From Caulobacteraceae bacterium (lineage in GTDB: Bacteria; Pseudomonadota; Alphaproteobacteria; Caulobacterales; Caulobacteraceae), in assembly GCA_947452365.1 (NCBI GenBank), contig CANGCO010000013.1:1-41599 (forward strand): a stretch of 41,599 nt of DNA, in the 5' to 3' direction. The position numbers and the translations under genes were made by a program. The notes under the pieces were generated by a model that was not told where the DNA came from, made no database searches, and saw nothing but the letters and a program-made list of their open reading frames with translations. Positions 23,824 through 33,041 of this stretch are shown here, in pieces; within the stretch, counting starts at the first letter, position 1, and every line of letters begins with the position of its first letter.

Positions 23824-26661
23824 GTGACTGAGTCCATAAACCTTCCCGCGCTTCCACCGGCCCTTGTCGTGCATCCGGGCCGCCGCGCCGCCATGGCGGA
23901 TGCGGGTGGAGTGGGGCGGATTGGCCCGGCGCCGGCCAAGACCCTGTTCGAGCGCGGCCCCGTGCTGGTGGTCCATGCCAGCCTGACTGCCCGCCGGCTT
24001 GGTTTGAACCCGCCGCCGCGGGGCCCTGGCTATTTTGATGTGCTGGAGCTCTATGCCTTTGTCCGGCCCGCCAGGTTTTGTGCGCCCTCGGCGGCGGGGC
24101 TGGCGCTGGCGCTTGGACAGGCTGAGCCGCGCAGCCTTGATGATCAGGCCGCAGCCCTGCGCGATGGCGCGGCCAGCCTGCTGGCCGAACTGGCGGGCGG
24201 GCCATGGCCAAGCCGCGAGGATGCCTTGGCGATGGCCGAGACCCTGGGCCGCGCCGGTTGGGCCTGGGCGGCGCATGTGATTGCCGCAATCCGGTCTGGT
24301 CCCGTGCGCGATGGCTCACGCTCAGCCGGTCTGGATGTCTGGTCGCGCATTCCCGAATGGGAGGATCAGGCCCCGCCGGGCGAATCTGGCAATCAGCCGG
24401 TCAGCCCAGAGGCAGCGCGCACGCGCCTAGCCGAACTCTTGGCGCGTTCTGGCCTGGATGAGGCTAGGCCGTCTCAAGCCGATTATGCCGCAGAAGCCGC
24501 CTTTGCCTTTCAGCCGCGCGAGCGCGAGGGCGAGCCGCGCATGATGCTGGCCGAGGCGGGTACCGGGGTTGGCAAGACGCTTGCCTATCTGGCCCCCGCC
24601 TCGCTCTGGGCCCAGGCCAATGGTCCATCGGTCTGGGTCTCGACCTATACCCGTGCCCTGCAGCGCCAGATCGCGCGTGAAAGCGTGGCCCTGTTTCCCG
24701 ACCTGGCCGAGCGATCGCGTAAGGTGGTGGTGCGCAAGGGCCGCGAAAACTATCTGTGCCTATTGAACTATCAAGACGCGGTTCAGGCGGCGCAATTGGG
24801 CAATGGCGACCTGATTGGTCTGGCCCTGACCGCGCGCTGGATCAGGGCGAGCCGCGACGGGGATATGACCGGCGGCGATTTTCCAGCCTGGCTGCCGGGC
24901 CTGTTTGGCGTCGCGCCCCTGGCCCAGGCCAGCGCTGCCAATCTGGTCGATCGGCGCGGCGAATGTGTCCATGCGGGCTGTGCCCATTACCGGGTGTGTT
25001 TTATCGAAAAGGCAGTGCGGGCCTCCAAGCGCGCCGATCTGGTGATTGCCAATCACGCCCTGGTCCTGACCCAGGCCGCATTTGATGGCGCAAGATCAGC
25101 GCGGGGGCAAAAGGCCGATCACGAAACCACCTCGCTCAAGCGCATTGTGTTTGACGAGGGCCACCATCTGTTTGACGCCGCGGATAGCGCGTTTTCCGCG
25201 GCCCTGTCTGGGGCAGAGGCGGCCGATATGCGCCGCTGGATCCGCGGACCAGAAGGGCGCAAGCGGCGCGGGCGCGGGCTGGAACAAAGGCTGGGCGACT
25301 TGGTTGGCGAGCGTGAAAGTGCGGCCAGGGCCCTAAGCGATGCGGTGCGGGCGGCAGAGGCCTTGCCCGGCGAGGGCTGGTCTGGGCGGGTTGCACCTGC
25401 GCCCGATTATGACGGCCGCGATCAGTCGGCTAATCCCGATGGTCCAATCGAGACCCTGATTGCCCGGATGCTGGACCAGCTTCGCGCTCGCGCCGCTCCA
25501 TCGGACCTGGGCCAAGAATGCGCCGCCCGGCCAACGCTTGATAGCGTGCGCGACGCGGCGGCGGCGGCCGCCAAGGCCTTGGCCGCGATCGAAGCCCCCT
25601 TGCTGGCCTTTGCCCGGCATTTGGAGGACCTGCTCGATAGCGCCGCCGAGGACCTGCCCACGGGGGACCGGGCCAGGATTGAGGGGGCCTTACGCGGCAT
25701 AGACCGGCGCGCGCGCATGGCTCTTCCCGCCTGGCGCTCCATGCTTCAGGCCCTGGTCGATCAAAGCGATGATGATCCTAATTTTGTCGATTGGTTTGAG
25801 GCGACCTATCTCTATGGCCGGGTGGTGGACGCCGCCTATCGCAGGCACTGGATTGATCCGACCGAGCCCTTGATGGCAGCGGTTCTGTCGCCCGCGCATG
25901 GCATATTGGTCACCAGCGCCACCTTGTCCGATCAGGCCCTGTCCGATCCGTTTGCGCTTGCCGAAATGCGCACCGGGGCTGCGCGTATGCCAGAGCGGCC
26001 CAAGACCTTGAAGCTGGCCTCGCCATTTGACTATGCCAATCAGGCTAGGGCCTTTGTCATTACCGACATTACCAAGGATGATCCGCGCCAGATCGCAGCG
26101 GCCATGCGCGAATTATTTCTGGCATCTGGCGGCGGCGGGGTTGGCCTGTTTACCGCCATTCGCCGCCTGAAAGCCGTGCATGAGCGCATAGCCGCCCCCC
26201 TGGCAGACAAGGGCCTTGCCCTCTATGCCCAGCATGTTGATGCGCTAGAGGTCGGGGCCCTGGTCGATATTTTCCGGGCCGAGGAGGATTCCTGCCTTTT
26301 GGGAACAGACGCGGTGCGCGACGGGGTCGATGTGCCGGGGCGGTCTTTGCGCCTCTTGGCCTTTGACCGGGTGCCCTGGCCAAGGCCAGACATGTTGCAC
26401 AAGGCCAGACGCGAGCGGTTTGGTGCGCGAGCCTATGACGATTCTGTGGCCCGGGCGCGCATTGCCCAGGCCTTTGGCCGCCTGATCCGCCGGGCCGATG
26501 ATAGGGGGGTGTTTGTCATGCTCGATGCCGCTGCCCCAACGCGCCTGTTTTCCAGCCTGCCCGAGGGCGTTGAAATCCAGCGCATGGGCCTGGTCGATGC
26601 CCTTGAGGCCATAGCCACGTTTTTGGGCCCCAAATCGCCCACGACGGACGGGCAAGGTTAG
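23824..26661 (+). CDS. DinG/XPD-like iron-sulfur DNA helicase
   Basis: 945 residues. A superfamily 2 helicase of the XPD/DinG kind, unwinding DNA 5'-3' with ATP. Walker A is GTGVGKT (246-252) and the Walker B box is DEGH (444-447). Between them, four cysteines (C312, C381, C386, C392) are spaced as in the 4Fe-4S cluster of this family. The second RecA domain shows VTSATLSD, FTAIRRLKAVHERIA, LGTDAVRDGVDVPG and the late AFGRLIRRADDRG. The first 230 residues form an N-terminal extension of unknown role. The GTG at 23824 is used because it gives the longest consistent frame; it has only a weak ribosome binding site, and an internal ATG (23893) is possible. The next gene begins five bases after the stop. 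It ends in TAG. Confidence 0.9.
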   Translation: MTESINLPALPPALVVHPGRRAAMADAGGVGRIGPAPAKTLFERGPVLVVHASLTARRLGLNPPPRGPGYFDVLELYAFVRPARFCAPSAAGLALALGQAEPRSLDDQAAALRDGAASLLAELAGGPWPSREDALAMAETLGRAGWAWAAHVIAAIRSGPVRDGSRSAGLDVWSRIPEWEDQAPPGESGNQPVSPEAARTRLAELLARSGLDEARPSQADYAAEAAFAFQPREREGEPRMMLAEAGTGVGKTLAYLAPASLWAQANGPSVWVSTYTRALQRQIARESVALFPDLAERSRKVVVRKGRENYLCLLNYQDAVQAAQLGNGDLIGLALTARWIRASRDGDMTGGDFPAWLPGLFGVAPLAQASAANLVDRRGECVHAGCAHYRVCFIEKAVRASKRADLVIANHALVLTQAAFDGARSARGQKADHETTSLKRIVFDEGHHLFDAADSAFSAALSGAEAADMRRWIRGPEGRKRRGRGLEQRLGDLVGERESAARALSDAVRAAEALPGEGWSGRVAPAPDYDGRDQSANPDGPIETLIARMLDQLRARAAPSDLGQECAARPTLDSVRDAAAAAAKALAAIEAPLLAFARHLEDLLDSAAEDLPTGDRARIEGALRGIDRRARMALPAWRSMLQALVDQSDDDPNFVDWFEATYLYGRVVDAAYRRHWIDPTEPLMAAVLSPAHGILVTSATLSDQALSDPFALAEMRTGAARMPERPKTLKLASPFDYANQARAFVITDITKDDPRQIAAAMRELFLASGGGGVGLFTAIRRLKAVHERIAAPLADKGLALYAQHVDALEVGALVDIFRAEEDSCLLGTDAVRDGVDVPGRSLRLLAFDRVPWPRPDMLHKARRERFGARAYDDSVARARIAQAFGRLIRRADDRGVFVMLDAAAPTRLFSSLPEGVEIQRMGLVDALEAIATFLGPKSPTTDGQG

Positions 26662-26666
26662 GACCA

Positions 26667-28148
26667 ATGGCCGCTCACGATCCAAAAGACACCTGCCTAG
26701 AGGTCATAGACTGGATGTGTGCCGGGGCAGGCGGTGCCCTCGCGGTGGACCGAGTGATCGAGACCCATTGCGCGGTGGTGGTTTTGGCCGGTGACCAGGC
26801 GTTTAAGCTGAAAAAGCCGGTTGATCTGGGCTATTTGGATTTTTCGAGCCTTGACAAGCGGCAATGGGCGCTGGAGCGGGAGCTGGCCTTTAACCAGCCA
26901 GTTGCGCCCGGTGTTTACCTCGCCCTGCACACGATTAATCGCACGGTCGATGGCGCTTTGAGCCTGGGCGGCGCTGGGCGGGTTATCGAATGGGCGCTGG
27001 AAATGCGCCGGTTTGACGAGACAACTGTTTTGTCCAATCAGCCGCAATGGGTGGAAGGCGATCTGGCCGAGGGGCTTGGCCGGATGGTGGCTGGGTTTCA
27101 TGCCCGCGCTGATCTGCGCCCGCAAGGCGGCGGGGCTGGTGGGCTTGGCTATACCATCACCTCTAATGCCCTGTTGTTGCGAGGCCTTGGCGAGGTCTTA
27201 GGCGCGGCCGATGTCGAGGCCTTGATCGCTGCCACCAATACTGAATTTGCAGCCCAAGCGGCCTTGCTCGATCAGCGCCAAGCTCTTGGCCTTGGGCGGC
27301 GGTGTCATGGCGACCTGCATCTGGGCAATCTGTTTATCGAAAACGGCCAGCCGGTCCTGTTCGACTGTATTGAATTTAATGACCAGCTTAGCGATGCTGA
27401 TATCCAATATGATCTGGCCTTCTTGCTAATGGACCTGATGTTTCGCGGCAATGAGGGCGGTGCCGTGCGGGTCTTGAGCGGCTATCTGGACCAGGCCGCA
27501 CGCGATTTTGGCGATGCGGCCTTTGAAGGGCTGGCCTGCCTGCCCTTAATGCTGGCTGTGCGGGCCGGGGTGCGGGCCCATGTCAGTGCCCAGATGGGGC
27601 AGGCCGATCTGGCCAAAGCCTATGTTCAGGCAGGCCTAGATCACCTTAAGCTCAAGCCTCCAAGCCTTTTAGCCATTGGGGGGCTGTCAGGATCGGGCAA
27701 GTCCTTTACCGCCCGCAATCTGGCCCCATCGCTTCAGGCTGTGATCTTACGCTCTGACGAGATCCGCAAGCGGCTCTGGGGCCTTGGGCCGCGCCAAGCC
27801 TTGCCACGTGAGGCCTATGGCCCCGATCAGAGCGGGCGCGCCTATGGCCAGATGCTGCATGAGGCCGGCTTGATGCTGAAGGCCGGGCAGTCGGTCGTGC
27901 TCGATGCGGTGTTTTTGCGGCCCGCCGAGCGCAATGCGGCGAGGGCTCTGGCCGGTGAATATGGGGCGGCCTTTGAAGGCCTGTGGCTAGAGGCCCCCAA
28001 AAGCCTGATGCAGGCCCGGATCGCGGCGCGAACAAATGATGCCTCAGACGCGGATGTGGCCGTTTTAGACCTGCAATTGGCTCAAGATACGGGACCGATG
28101 GACTGGGTAAGAAAAGTCTCTGATCAAGCTATTTTGAAAATGCAATAA
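26667..28148 (+). CDS. APH-like kinase fused to a P-loop (AAA_33) kinase
   Basis: 493 residues in two parts. The N-terminal domain is like aminoglycoside phosphotransferases: FKLKKPVDLGYLDF near the start, and CHGDLHLGNLF (213-223) with FDCIEFND behind it as Brenner's motif and metal-binding Asp. The C-terminal domain has a P-loop GGLSGSGKS (338-346), VILRSDEIRKRLWG and VVLDAVFLRPAER, as in AAA_33 nucleotide kinases. This two-domain architecture is common in bacteria but no member has a secure substrate, so resistance to antibiotics should not be inferred. It begins five bases after the helicase stop, so the two genes share a message. It ends in TAA. Confidence 0.88.
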   Translation: MAAHDPKDTCLEVIDWMCAGAGGALAVDRVIETHCAVVVLAGDQAFKLKKPVDLGYLDFSSLDKRQWALERELAFNQPVAPGVYLALHTINRTVDGALSLGGAGRVIEWALEMRRFDETTVLSNQPQWVEGDLAEGLGRMVAGFHARADLRPQGGGAGGLGYTITSNALLLRGLGEVLGAADVEALIAATNTEFAAQAALLDQRQALGLGRRCHGDLHLGNLFIENGQPVLFDCIEFNDQLSDADIQYDLAFLLMDLMFRGNEGGAVRVLSGYLDQAARDFGDAAFEGLACLPLMLAVRAGVRAHVSAQMGQADLAKAYVQAGLDHLKLKPPSLLAIGGLSGSGKSFTARNLAPSLQAVILRSDEIRKRLWGLGPRQALPREAYGPDQSGRAYGQMLHEAGLMLKAGQSVVLDAVFLRPAERNAARALAGEYGAAFEGLWLEAPKSLMQARIAARTNDASDADVAVLDLQLAQDTGPMDWVRKVSDQAILKMQ

Positions 28149-28218
28149 TCGGCCATTTGCCATGCGGCGCGCGGCGCAATAGTGTCCGCGTCGAATTATT
28201 AATCTAGGGGAAATGACC

Positions 28219-29859
28219 ATGCTTGGTTTGATGCAGAACTGGCCCTTGACCGTCGACAAGCTGTTGGACCATGCCAAGCTCTGGCACCCCAATCGCGAGA
28301 TCGTGTCGCGTTCGGTTGAGGGGCCGATTGTCCGCACCACCTATGCCCATATTCATGACCGGGCCAAGCGGATGTCCAATGCGCTTTTGGGCATGGGGAT
28401 CAAGACGGGTGATCGGGTCGCGACTCTGGCCTGGAATTCAGCCCGTCATATTGAGGTCTGGTACGGGATTATGGGCATTGGCGCGGTCTGCCACACGCTT
28501 AATCCACGGCTGTTTCCCGAGCAGTTGGTCTATATTATCAACCATGCCGAAGATCGGGTGATCTTTACCGACCTGACCTTCTTGCCGATCCTTGAGGGCA
28601 TTATAGGCCAATGCCCGACGGTTGAGCGCATTGTGGTCATGACCGACCAAGACCATATGCCTAAGTCCAATTTGACGGTTAAGGGCGTAGCGCCCTTGGC
28701 GCTCGAAACCTTGATTGAGCAAAACAGCCCTGATGTTTCTTGGGGCGGGTTTGATGAAAATACCGCTGCGGGTCTTTGTTATACCTCGGGCACGACCGGC
28801 AATCCAAAGGGCGTGCTCTATTCGCACCGCTCCAACTATCTGCACACCCTGTTTGCGCTTCAGGCCGATGTCATGGCCCTGTCGGCCAAGGATGTGATCT
28901 TGCCGGTAGTGCCCATGTTCCATGCCAATGCCTGGGGCATAGCCTTTTCCGCACCCGCCGTCGGGGCCAAGCTAGTCATGCCAGGGGCCAAGATGGACGG
29001 GGCCTCGATCTATGAATTGCTAGAAACCGAGGGCGTCACCTTCTCGGCAGCGGTCCCGACCGTCTGGCAAATGCTGCTGCAGCACCTGCAGGCGACCAAG
29101 AGCAAGCTGTCCACCCTCAAGCGCGTGGTCATTGGCGGCTCGGCCGTGCCCGAAGCGATTGTCCGTGCCTTTGCCGATGATTATGACGTCGATGTCACCC
29201 ATGCCTGGGGCATGACCGAGACCTCGCCCATGGGCACCATGTCGACCCCGACGCCTGAAATCGCGGCCATGAGCCGTGAAGAGCAGATCGCGTTCAAGCT
29301 TAAACAGGGCCGCCCCTGCTCCGGCGTTGAGCTCAAGCTGACCAATGATGAGGGCGAGCGACTGCCGCATGATGGCAAGACCTTTGGGCGTCTCAAGATC
29401 AAGGGCGCGATTATTGCCAGCGCCTATTTCAAGCAAGAGGGCGGCAATATCCTCGACGATGAAGGCTTTTTCGATACGGGCGATGTCTCGACCATAGACC
29501 AGCACGGCTTTATGCAGATTACCGACCGGGCCAAGGATGTGATCAAGTCGGGCGGCGAATGGATTTCTTCGATCGATATTGAAAACATTGCTGTTGGCCA
29601 TCCTAAGGCCGCGTTGGCCGCCGTGATCGGCATTGCCCACCCCAAATGGGACGAGCGGCCCCTTTTGCTGGTCAAGCTTAAAGAGGGTCAGACCGGATCG
29701 CGCGATGAGTTCTTAAGCTTCCTCGAGGGCAAGATTGCCAAATGGTGGACGCCCGATGATGTGGTATTTGTCGATGACATTCCGCTCGGCGCAACCGGCA
29801 AGATCGATAAGAAGGTCCTGCGCCAACAGTTTGAAACCTATAAGCTGCCAACCGCTTGA
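28219..29859 (+). CDS. Acyl-CoA synthetase (AlkK/fatty-acid-CoA ligase like)
   Basis: About 546 residues. It is an AMP-forming ligase (ANL superfamily) that activates a carboxylic acid to its CoA thioester. The AMP-binding P-loop is [11 protein letters not shown], followed by [33 protein letters not shown] and [13 protein letters not shown], with the [16 protein letters not shown] hinge and the catalytic Lys in GATGKIDKK near the C-terminus. The sequence resembles AlkK-type medium-chain and methylmercaptopropionate-type ligases, so the acid is uncertain. The ATG at 28213 is only two bases after AGGGG, while the ATG at 28219 is eight bases after it, so I prefer 28219. Promoter-like TTGCCA-17-TAGTGT is seen about 50 bases upstream, low certainty. 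Confidence 0.9.
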   Translation: MLGLMQNWPLTVDKLLDHAKLWHPNREIVSRSVEGPIVRTTYAHIHDRAKRMSNALLGMGIKTGDRVATLAWNSARHIEVWYGIMGIGAVCHTLNPRLFPEQLVYIINHAEDRVIFTDLTFLPILEGIIGQCPTVERIVVMTDQDHMPKSNLTVKGVAPLALETLIEQNSPDVSWGGFDENTAAGLCYTSGTTGNPKGVLYSHRSNYLHTLFALQADVMALSAKDVILPVVPMFHANAWGIAFSAPAVGAKLVMPGAKMDGASIYELLETEGVTFSAAVPTVWQMLLQHLQATKSKLSTLKRVVIGGSAVPEAIVRAFADDYDVDVTHAWGMTETSPMGTMSTPTPEIAAMSREEQIAFKLKQGRPCSGVELKLTNDEGERLPHDGKTFGRLKIKGAIIASAYFKQEGGNILDDEGFFDTGDVSTIDQHGFMQITDRAKDVIKSGGEWISSIDIENIAVGHPKAALAAVIGIAHPKWDERPLLLVKLKEGQTGSRDEFLSFLEGKIAKWWTPDDVVFVDDIPLGATGKIDKKVLRQQFETYKLPTA

Positions 29860-29915
29860 TCGCTTTCCAAACGGCGCTAGGGTCATACTAGGGCAATTTC
29901 AGGAGAACCGGACCG

Positions 29916-30695
29916 ATGAAACCAAGTCTTAAGGCCACCCAGACCTATTTGAGCGTGGCACTAGTGATTGCCCTGTTGCCGATTGCCTCCATCCTGATCG
30001 GGGCGGTGGCGACCAAGACCGGCCTAATGGACTGGAAGCTTGGCTTTGGCCTCCTGACCTTTAAGGGCCCACCTATGCTGGCCATGCTGGGTCTTGCTAC
30101 GGGCTTGGTGGCCTTGGTCCTGGCCCTGATCGTGGATGCCAAGGGCCTTTGGTTTAAGGGGCTCTTGCCCCTGATCGTAACCTTGGCCGTGATGGGCGGT
30201 TTTGTTGGTCTTATGAATAAGGCAAAGAGCGTGCCCATGATCCATGATGTGGCCACGGATTGGACCACGCCCTTGACCTATTCGCCCGCGGTTATGACGG
30301 CGCGGGGCACGGAGTCCAATCCTGTCGAAGCCGATCCGCGCGGGCCGGGCAAGGATGGCGCGCCCGGCGAGCGGGTGGCGGATCTCAATGCCAAGACCTG
30401 CCCAGAGGCCAAGCCTATCGTCTTGACCAGCGATGCGCCCGACGCGTTTAACAAGGTCAAGGCCGCCCTGACCGGCGCAGGCCTGACCATTGTCACCGAG
30501 GCCCCGGCTCAGGGCCGGATTGAGGCAGTGGCCACCAGCACCCTTTATGGCTTCAAGGACGATGTCGTGGCGCGGATTGTCCCGTCAGAAGGCACCACCC
30601 GCATTGATCTGCGCTCAATCAGCCGGGTCGGCCTGTCCGACCTTGGGGCCAATTGCAAGCGCATCACCGCCATCCGTGCGGGCCTGGTGAAATAG
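29916..30695 (+). CDS. DUF1499 family membrane protein
   Basis: 259 residues. Three hydrophobic helices (about 10-32, 53-74 and 83-102) are followed by a soluble DUF1499 domain. The domain starts VPMIHDVATDWTTPL and includes TSTLYGFKDDVVARIVP and RIDLRSISRVGLSDLGANCKR, the family signature. The function of DUF1499 is unknown; plant-like forms sit in thylakoids, bacterial forms in the membrane. The ATG at 29916 follows AGGAGA. It stands 56 bases after the acyl-CoA synthetase and may be co-transcribed with it. It ends in TAG. Confidence 0.87.
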   Translation: MKPSLKATQTYLSVALVIALLPIASILIGAVATKTGLMDWKLGFGLLTFKGPPMLAMLGLATGLVALVLALIVDAKGLWFKGLLPLIVTLAVMGGFVGLMNKAKSVPMIHDVATDWTTPLTYSPAVMTARGTESNPVEADPRGPGKDGAPGERVADLNAKTCPEAKPIVLTSDAPDAFNKVKAALTGAGLTIVTEAPAQGRIEAVATSTLYGFKDDVVARIVPSEGTTRIDLRSISRVGLSDLGANCKRITAIRAGLVK

Positions 30696-30702
30696 ATCGG
30701 CC

Positions 30703-31596
30703 TTAAGCGGGTAGACGCAAAACCGTATCCAGCGCCACAGGGCCGTCGCAGTTCAGGCGGCCCTGTTGGACCATATGGATCACATGGGCCTGGATTGAGC
30801 GGGCCGCGGCTGGATGCAGGCGCGAATCTACGGCGGCATAAATGATCGGCACCATGGTCAATATGCTGGCCGGTCCATTGGCCAATTGCGCCAAGATCTG
30901 GTCCTCGCGCGCGCGGCGGTGGTCGCTATAGGCCTGGATGAAGGGCGCAACCTCGGTAATGGCCGGGCCATGGGTTGGCCAAAGCGTGGAAAACTTTCGC
31001 GCCTGGATCGCATCCAGACTAGCAAAATAATCGCCCATATCGCCGTCGGGCGGCGTGATCACGGTCGTCGACCAGCCCATTATATGATCGCCGGAAAACA
31101 AGGTATTTTCTTCGGCCAGAGCATAACAGACATGGTTGGAGGTGTGGCCCGGCGTGTGAATGGCTTCAAACGTCCAGCCGGGGCCCTTGATGATCTCACC
31201 GCCGATCAGAGCCACATCAGGCTGAAAACCCTCATCATCGCCCGCTTCTGTCACCACGTCGCTGTCTTGGGCCTTGGCGACAATCGGCTTGGAATAGATC
31301 TTGGCGCCCGTGCGCGCAGCCAGGGGCCGGGCCAGCGGTGAATGGTCCAGATGATTGTGCGTGATCAGAATATGGCTGACGGTTTCGCCTTCAAGGGCGG
31401 CGAGAATGGCCTCGAGATGGTCACCCATGTCCGGACCCGGATCAATCACCGCCACCTGGCCCTGGCCAATGATATAGGTGCCTGTGCCGGTAAAGGTGAA
31501 GGGTCCAGGATTATTGGCAATCACCCGCCGGATTAGGGGCGAGACCTGATCGACCTTGCCGTATTCAAACTGAATGTCGCGCACAAATGGGATCAT
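30703..31596 (-). CDS. MBL-fold metallo-hydrolase, LACTB2-like
   Basis: 297 residues. The metallo-beta-lactamase fold has the metal motif THNHLDHS (His80, His82, Asp84, His85), then IHTPGHTSNHVCY, FSGDHIMGW and PTHGP as the other ligands. The C-terminal 60 residues (ILTMVPIIYAAVDSRLHPAA and SIQAHVIHMVQQGRL) form the winged helix of the LACTB2 type. LACTB2-type proteins are thioester or RNA hydrolases, and the substrate here is unknown. The gene is 4 bases after the DUF442 gene and should be on the same message. Ribosome binding is through GAGG upstream of the ATG at 31596. Confidence 0.88.
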   Translation of the reverse strand: MIPFVRDIQFEYGKVDQVSPLIRRVIANNPGPFTFTGTGTYIIGQGQVAVIDPGPDMGDHLEAILAALEGETVSHILITHNHLDHSPLARPLAARTGAKIYSKPIVAKAQDSDVVTEAGDDEGFQPDVALIGGEIIKGPGWTFEAIHTPGHTSNHVCYALAEENTLFSGDHIMGWSTTVITPPDGDMGDYFASLDAIQARKFSTLWPTHGPAITEVAPFIQAYSDHRRAREDQILAQLANGPASILTMVPIIYAAVDSRLHPAAARSIQAHVIHMVQQGRLNCDGPVALDTVLRLPA

Positions 31597-31600
31597 GGAA

Positions 31601-32011
31601 CTAGCGCCTCAGAACGCTGGATAGGTCATAGCCTGCAACGGCACCAAGCCCAATCAGTTCTGCGGCCGTGCGCTCGCCGCTCAAGGCCTGACCGATCGAC
31701 CAGGTGACGATTGAGCGCGTGCCAGAGCGGCAAAAGGCCAGAACCGGACCATCGGCCTGTTCAACCGCCTGGCGCACCTGTTCGACCTGTTCGGGCGATG
31801 GGCCGCCGACCACGGGAATATGCACATAGCCAAGACCTGCGGCCTTTGCTGCGGCCTGCATGTTTGCGCTAGAGGGCTGGCTGGGGTCCTCGCCGTCGGG
31901 ACGATTATTGATCACCAGCACAAAGCCTTGCTCGGCGGCGCTGGCCATATCAGCGAGCGTGATTTGCGGCGAAACCGAAAACTGGTCGGTGACCTTCAGA
32001 AACTGGGTCAT
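31601..32011 (-). CDS. DUF442/TIGR01244 sulfurtransferase- or phosphatase-like protein
   Basis: 136 residues, matching the DUF442 domain (TIGR01244). The active-site loop is CRSGTRS (Cys94 to Ser100), a rhodanese-like six-residue CRxGxR loop that can also be read as a short form of the dual-specificity phosphatase loop. It begins with KVTDQFSVSPQIT and VINNRPDGEDPSQP, both typical. Relatives in the BigR/Blh system are thought to move sulfur or remove phosphate beside a persulfide dioxygenase. The neighbouring MBL protein is LACTB2-like, not clearly a persulfide dioxygenase, so that assignment cannot simply be copied here. The ATG at 32011 follows AGGAGA. It is divergent from oppB. Confidence 0.83.
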   Translation of the reverse strand: MTQFLKVTDQFSVSPQITLADMASAAEQGFVLVINNRPDGEDPSQPSSANMQAAAKAAGLGYVHIPVVGGPSPEQVEQVRQAVEQADGPVLAFCRSGTRSIVTWSIGQALSGERTAAELIGLGAVAGYDLSSVLRR

Positions 32012-32111
32012 GGTGTTTGTTCTCCTGTCACGAATAGCAGGCCCGCTTTGTTGACAAGGCTCAAGGCCAATGAAACCTTAACCTACGATTCCGGCCTGAA
32101 ATCAGGCCTTT

Positions 32112-33041
32112 ATGGGCCAATTTATGATCCGATTTTTGTTTCGCCGTCTATGGGTTGCGGTCCCGACCCTGTTTTTGGTTATTACCGCCGCCTTTTTTAT
32201 GATGCGTGCCGCGCCGGGCAATCCGTTTGACACGGACCGCAAGCTTCCGGCCCAGGTAGAACGCAATATCATGGCCAAGTATGGCATGGACCGGCCCTTG
32301 GGCGAGCAATATCTGACCTATCTAGGCAATGTTTTGCAGGGCGATCTGGGCCCATCCTTGAAATATCAGGACAAGTCGGTTCTGGATCTGATCAAGGAGG
32401 GCCTGCCAACCAGCGCTGTGATTGGATTATCGGCCCTGACCCTGGCTAGTCTGATCGGCGTCTTGCTGGGCGTCATGGCGGCCTTGAGGCAAAACAAGCT
32501 GATCGATAATCTGGCCATGACTGTGGCGATCTTGGGCGTTTGTATCCCAACCTTTGTCACTGCGCCGCTCTTGGTGCTGGTGTTTGCGGCAAAGCTTGGC
32601 TGGTTACCGACGGCGGGCCTGAACGGGGTGCGCAGCCTAATCTTGCCCGTAACCGTGCTGGCCCTGCCGCAGATTGCCATTATCTCGCGCCTGACAAGGG
32701 CTGGAATGATTGAGGTCCTGCGCTCCAATTATGTGCGCACCGCAAGGGCCAGGGGCCTGCCAGAGCACAGGATCGTGTTTGGCCATGCCTTGCGCGCCGC
32801 TGTCCTGCCACTGGTCAGTTATCTGGGTCCGGCCTGTGCGGGTTTGCTCACCGGCTCGCTCGTCATTGAAAAGATTTTCAGCCTGCCGGGCCTTGGCAAG
32901 AGCTTTATCATCGGGGCCCTGCAGCGCGATTATACGGTGGTGATGGGGGTGGTGATTGTCTATGCCGGCCTGATACTGCTGCTTAATCTGCTGGCGGACA
33001 TTATTTATGCCTTGCTGGATCCTCGGGTGAAACTGTCATGA
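32112..33041 (+). CDS. oppB: Peptide ABC transporter permease, OppB type
   Basis: 309 residues with about six membrane helices. The N-terminus (FLFRRLWVAVPTLFLVITAAFFMMRAAPGNPF) and the conserved cytoplasmic loop YVRTARARGLPEHRIVFGHALRAAVLP are those of the OppB/DppB permeases. The loop EAA-like motif contacts the ATPase subunit. It forms, with OppC, the inner-membrane channel for oligopeptides taken from a periplasmic binding protein. Two ATGs are possible (32112 and 32124), and neither has a good ribosome binding site; the choice changes four residues only. Its stop overlaps the start of oppC by four bases (ATGA). Confidence 0.9.
   Translation: MGQFMIRFLFRRLWVAVPTLFLVITAAFFMMRAAPGNPFDTDRKLPAQVERNIMAKYGMDRPLGEQYLTYLGNVLQGDLGPSLKYQDKSVLDLIKEGLPTSAVIGLSALTLASLIGVLLGVMAALRQNKLIDNLAMTVAILGVCIPTFVTAPLLVLVFAAKLGWLPTAGLNGVRSLILPVTVLALPQIAIISRLTRAGMIEVLRSNYVRTARARGLPEHRIVFGHALRAAVLPLVSYLGPACAGLLTGSLVIEKIFSLPGLGKSFIIGALQRDYTVVMGVVIVYAGLILLLNLLADIIYALLDPRVKLS

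Noticed and set aside
26667-28148. Aminoglycoside resistance gene
   Set aside because: The APH-like motif is present but the protein is the widespread APH-P-loop fusion, which is not known to confer resistance.
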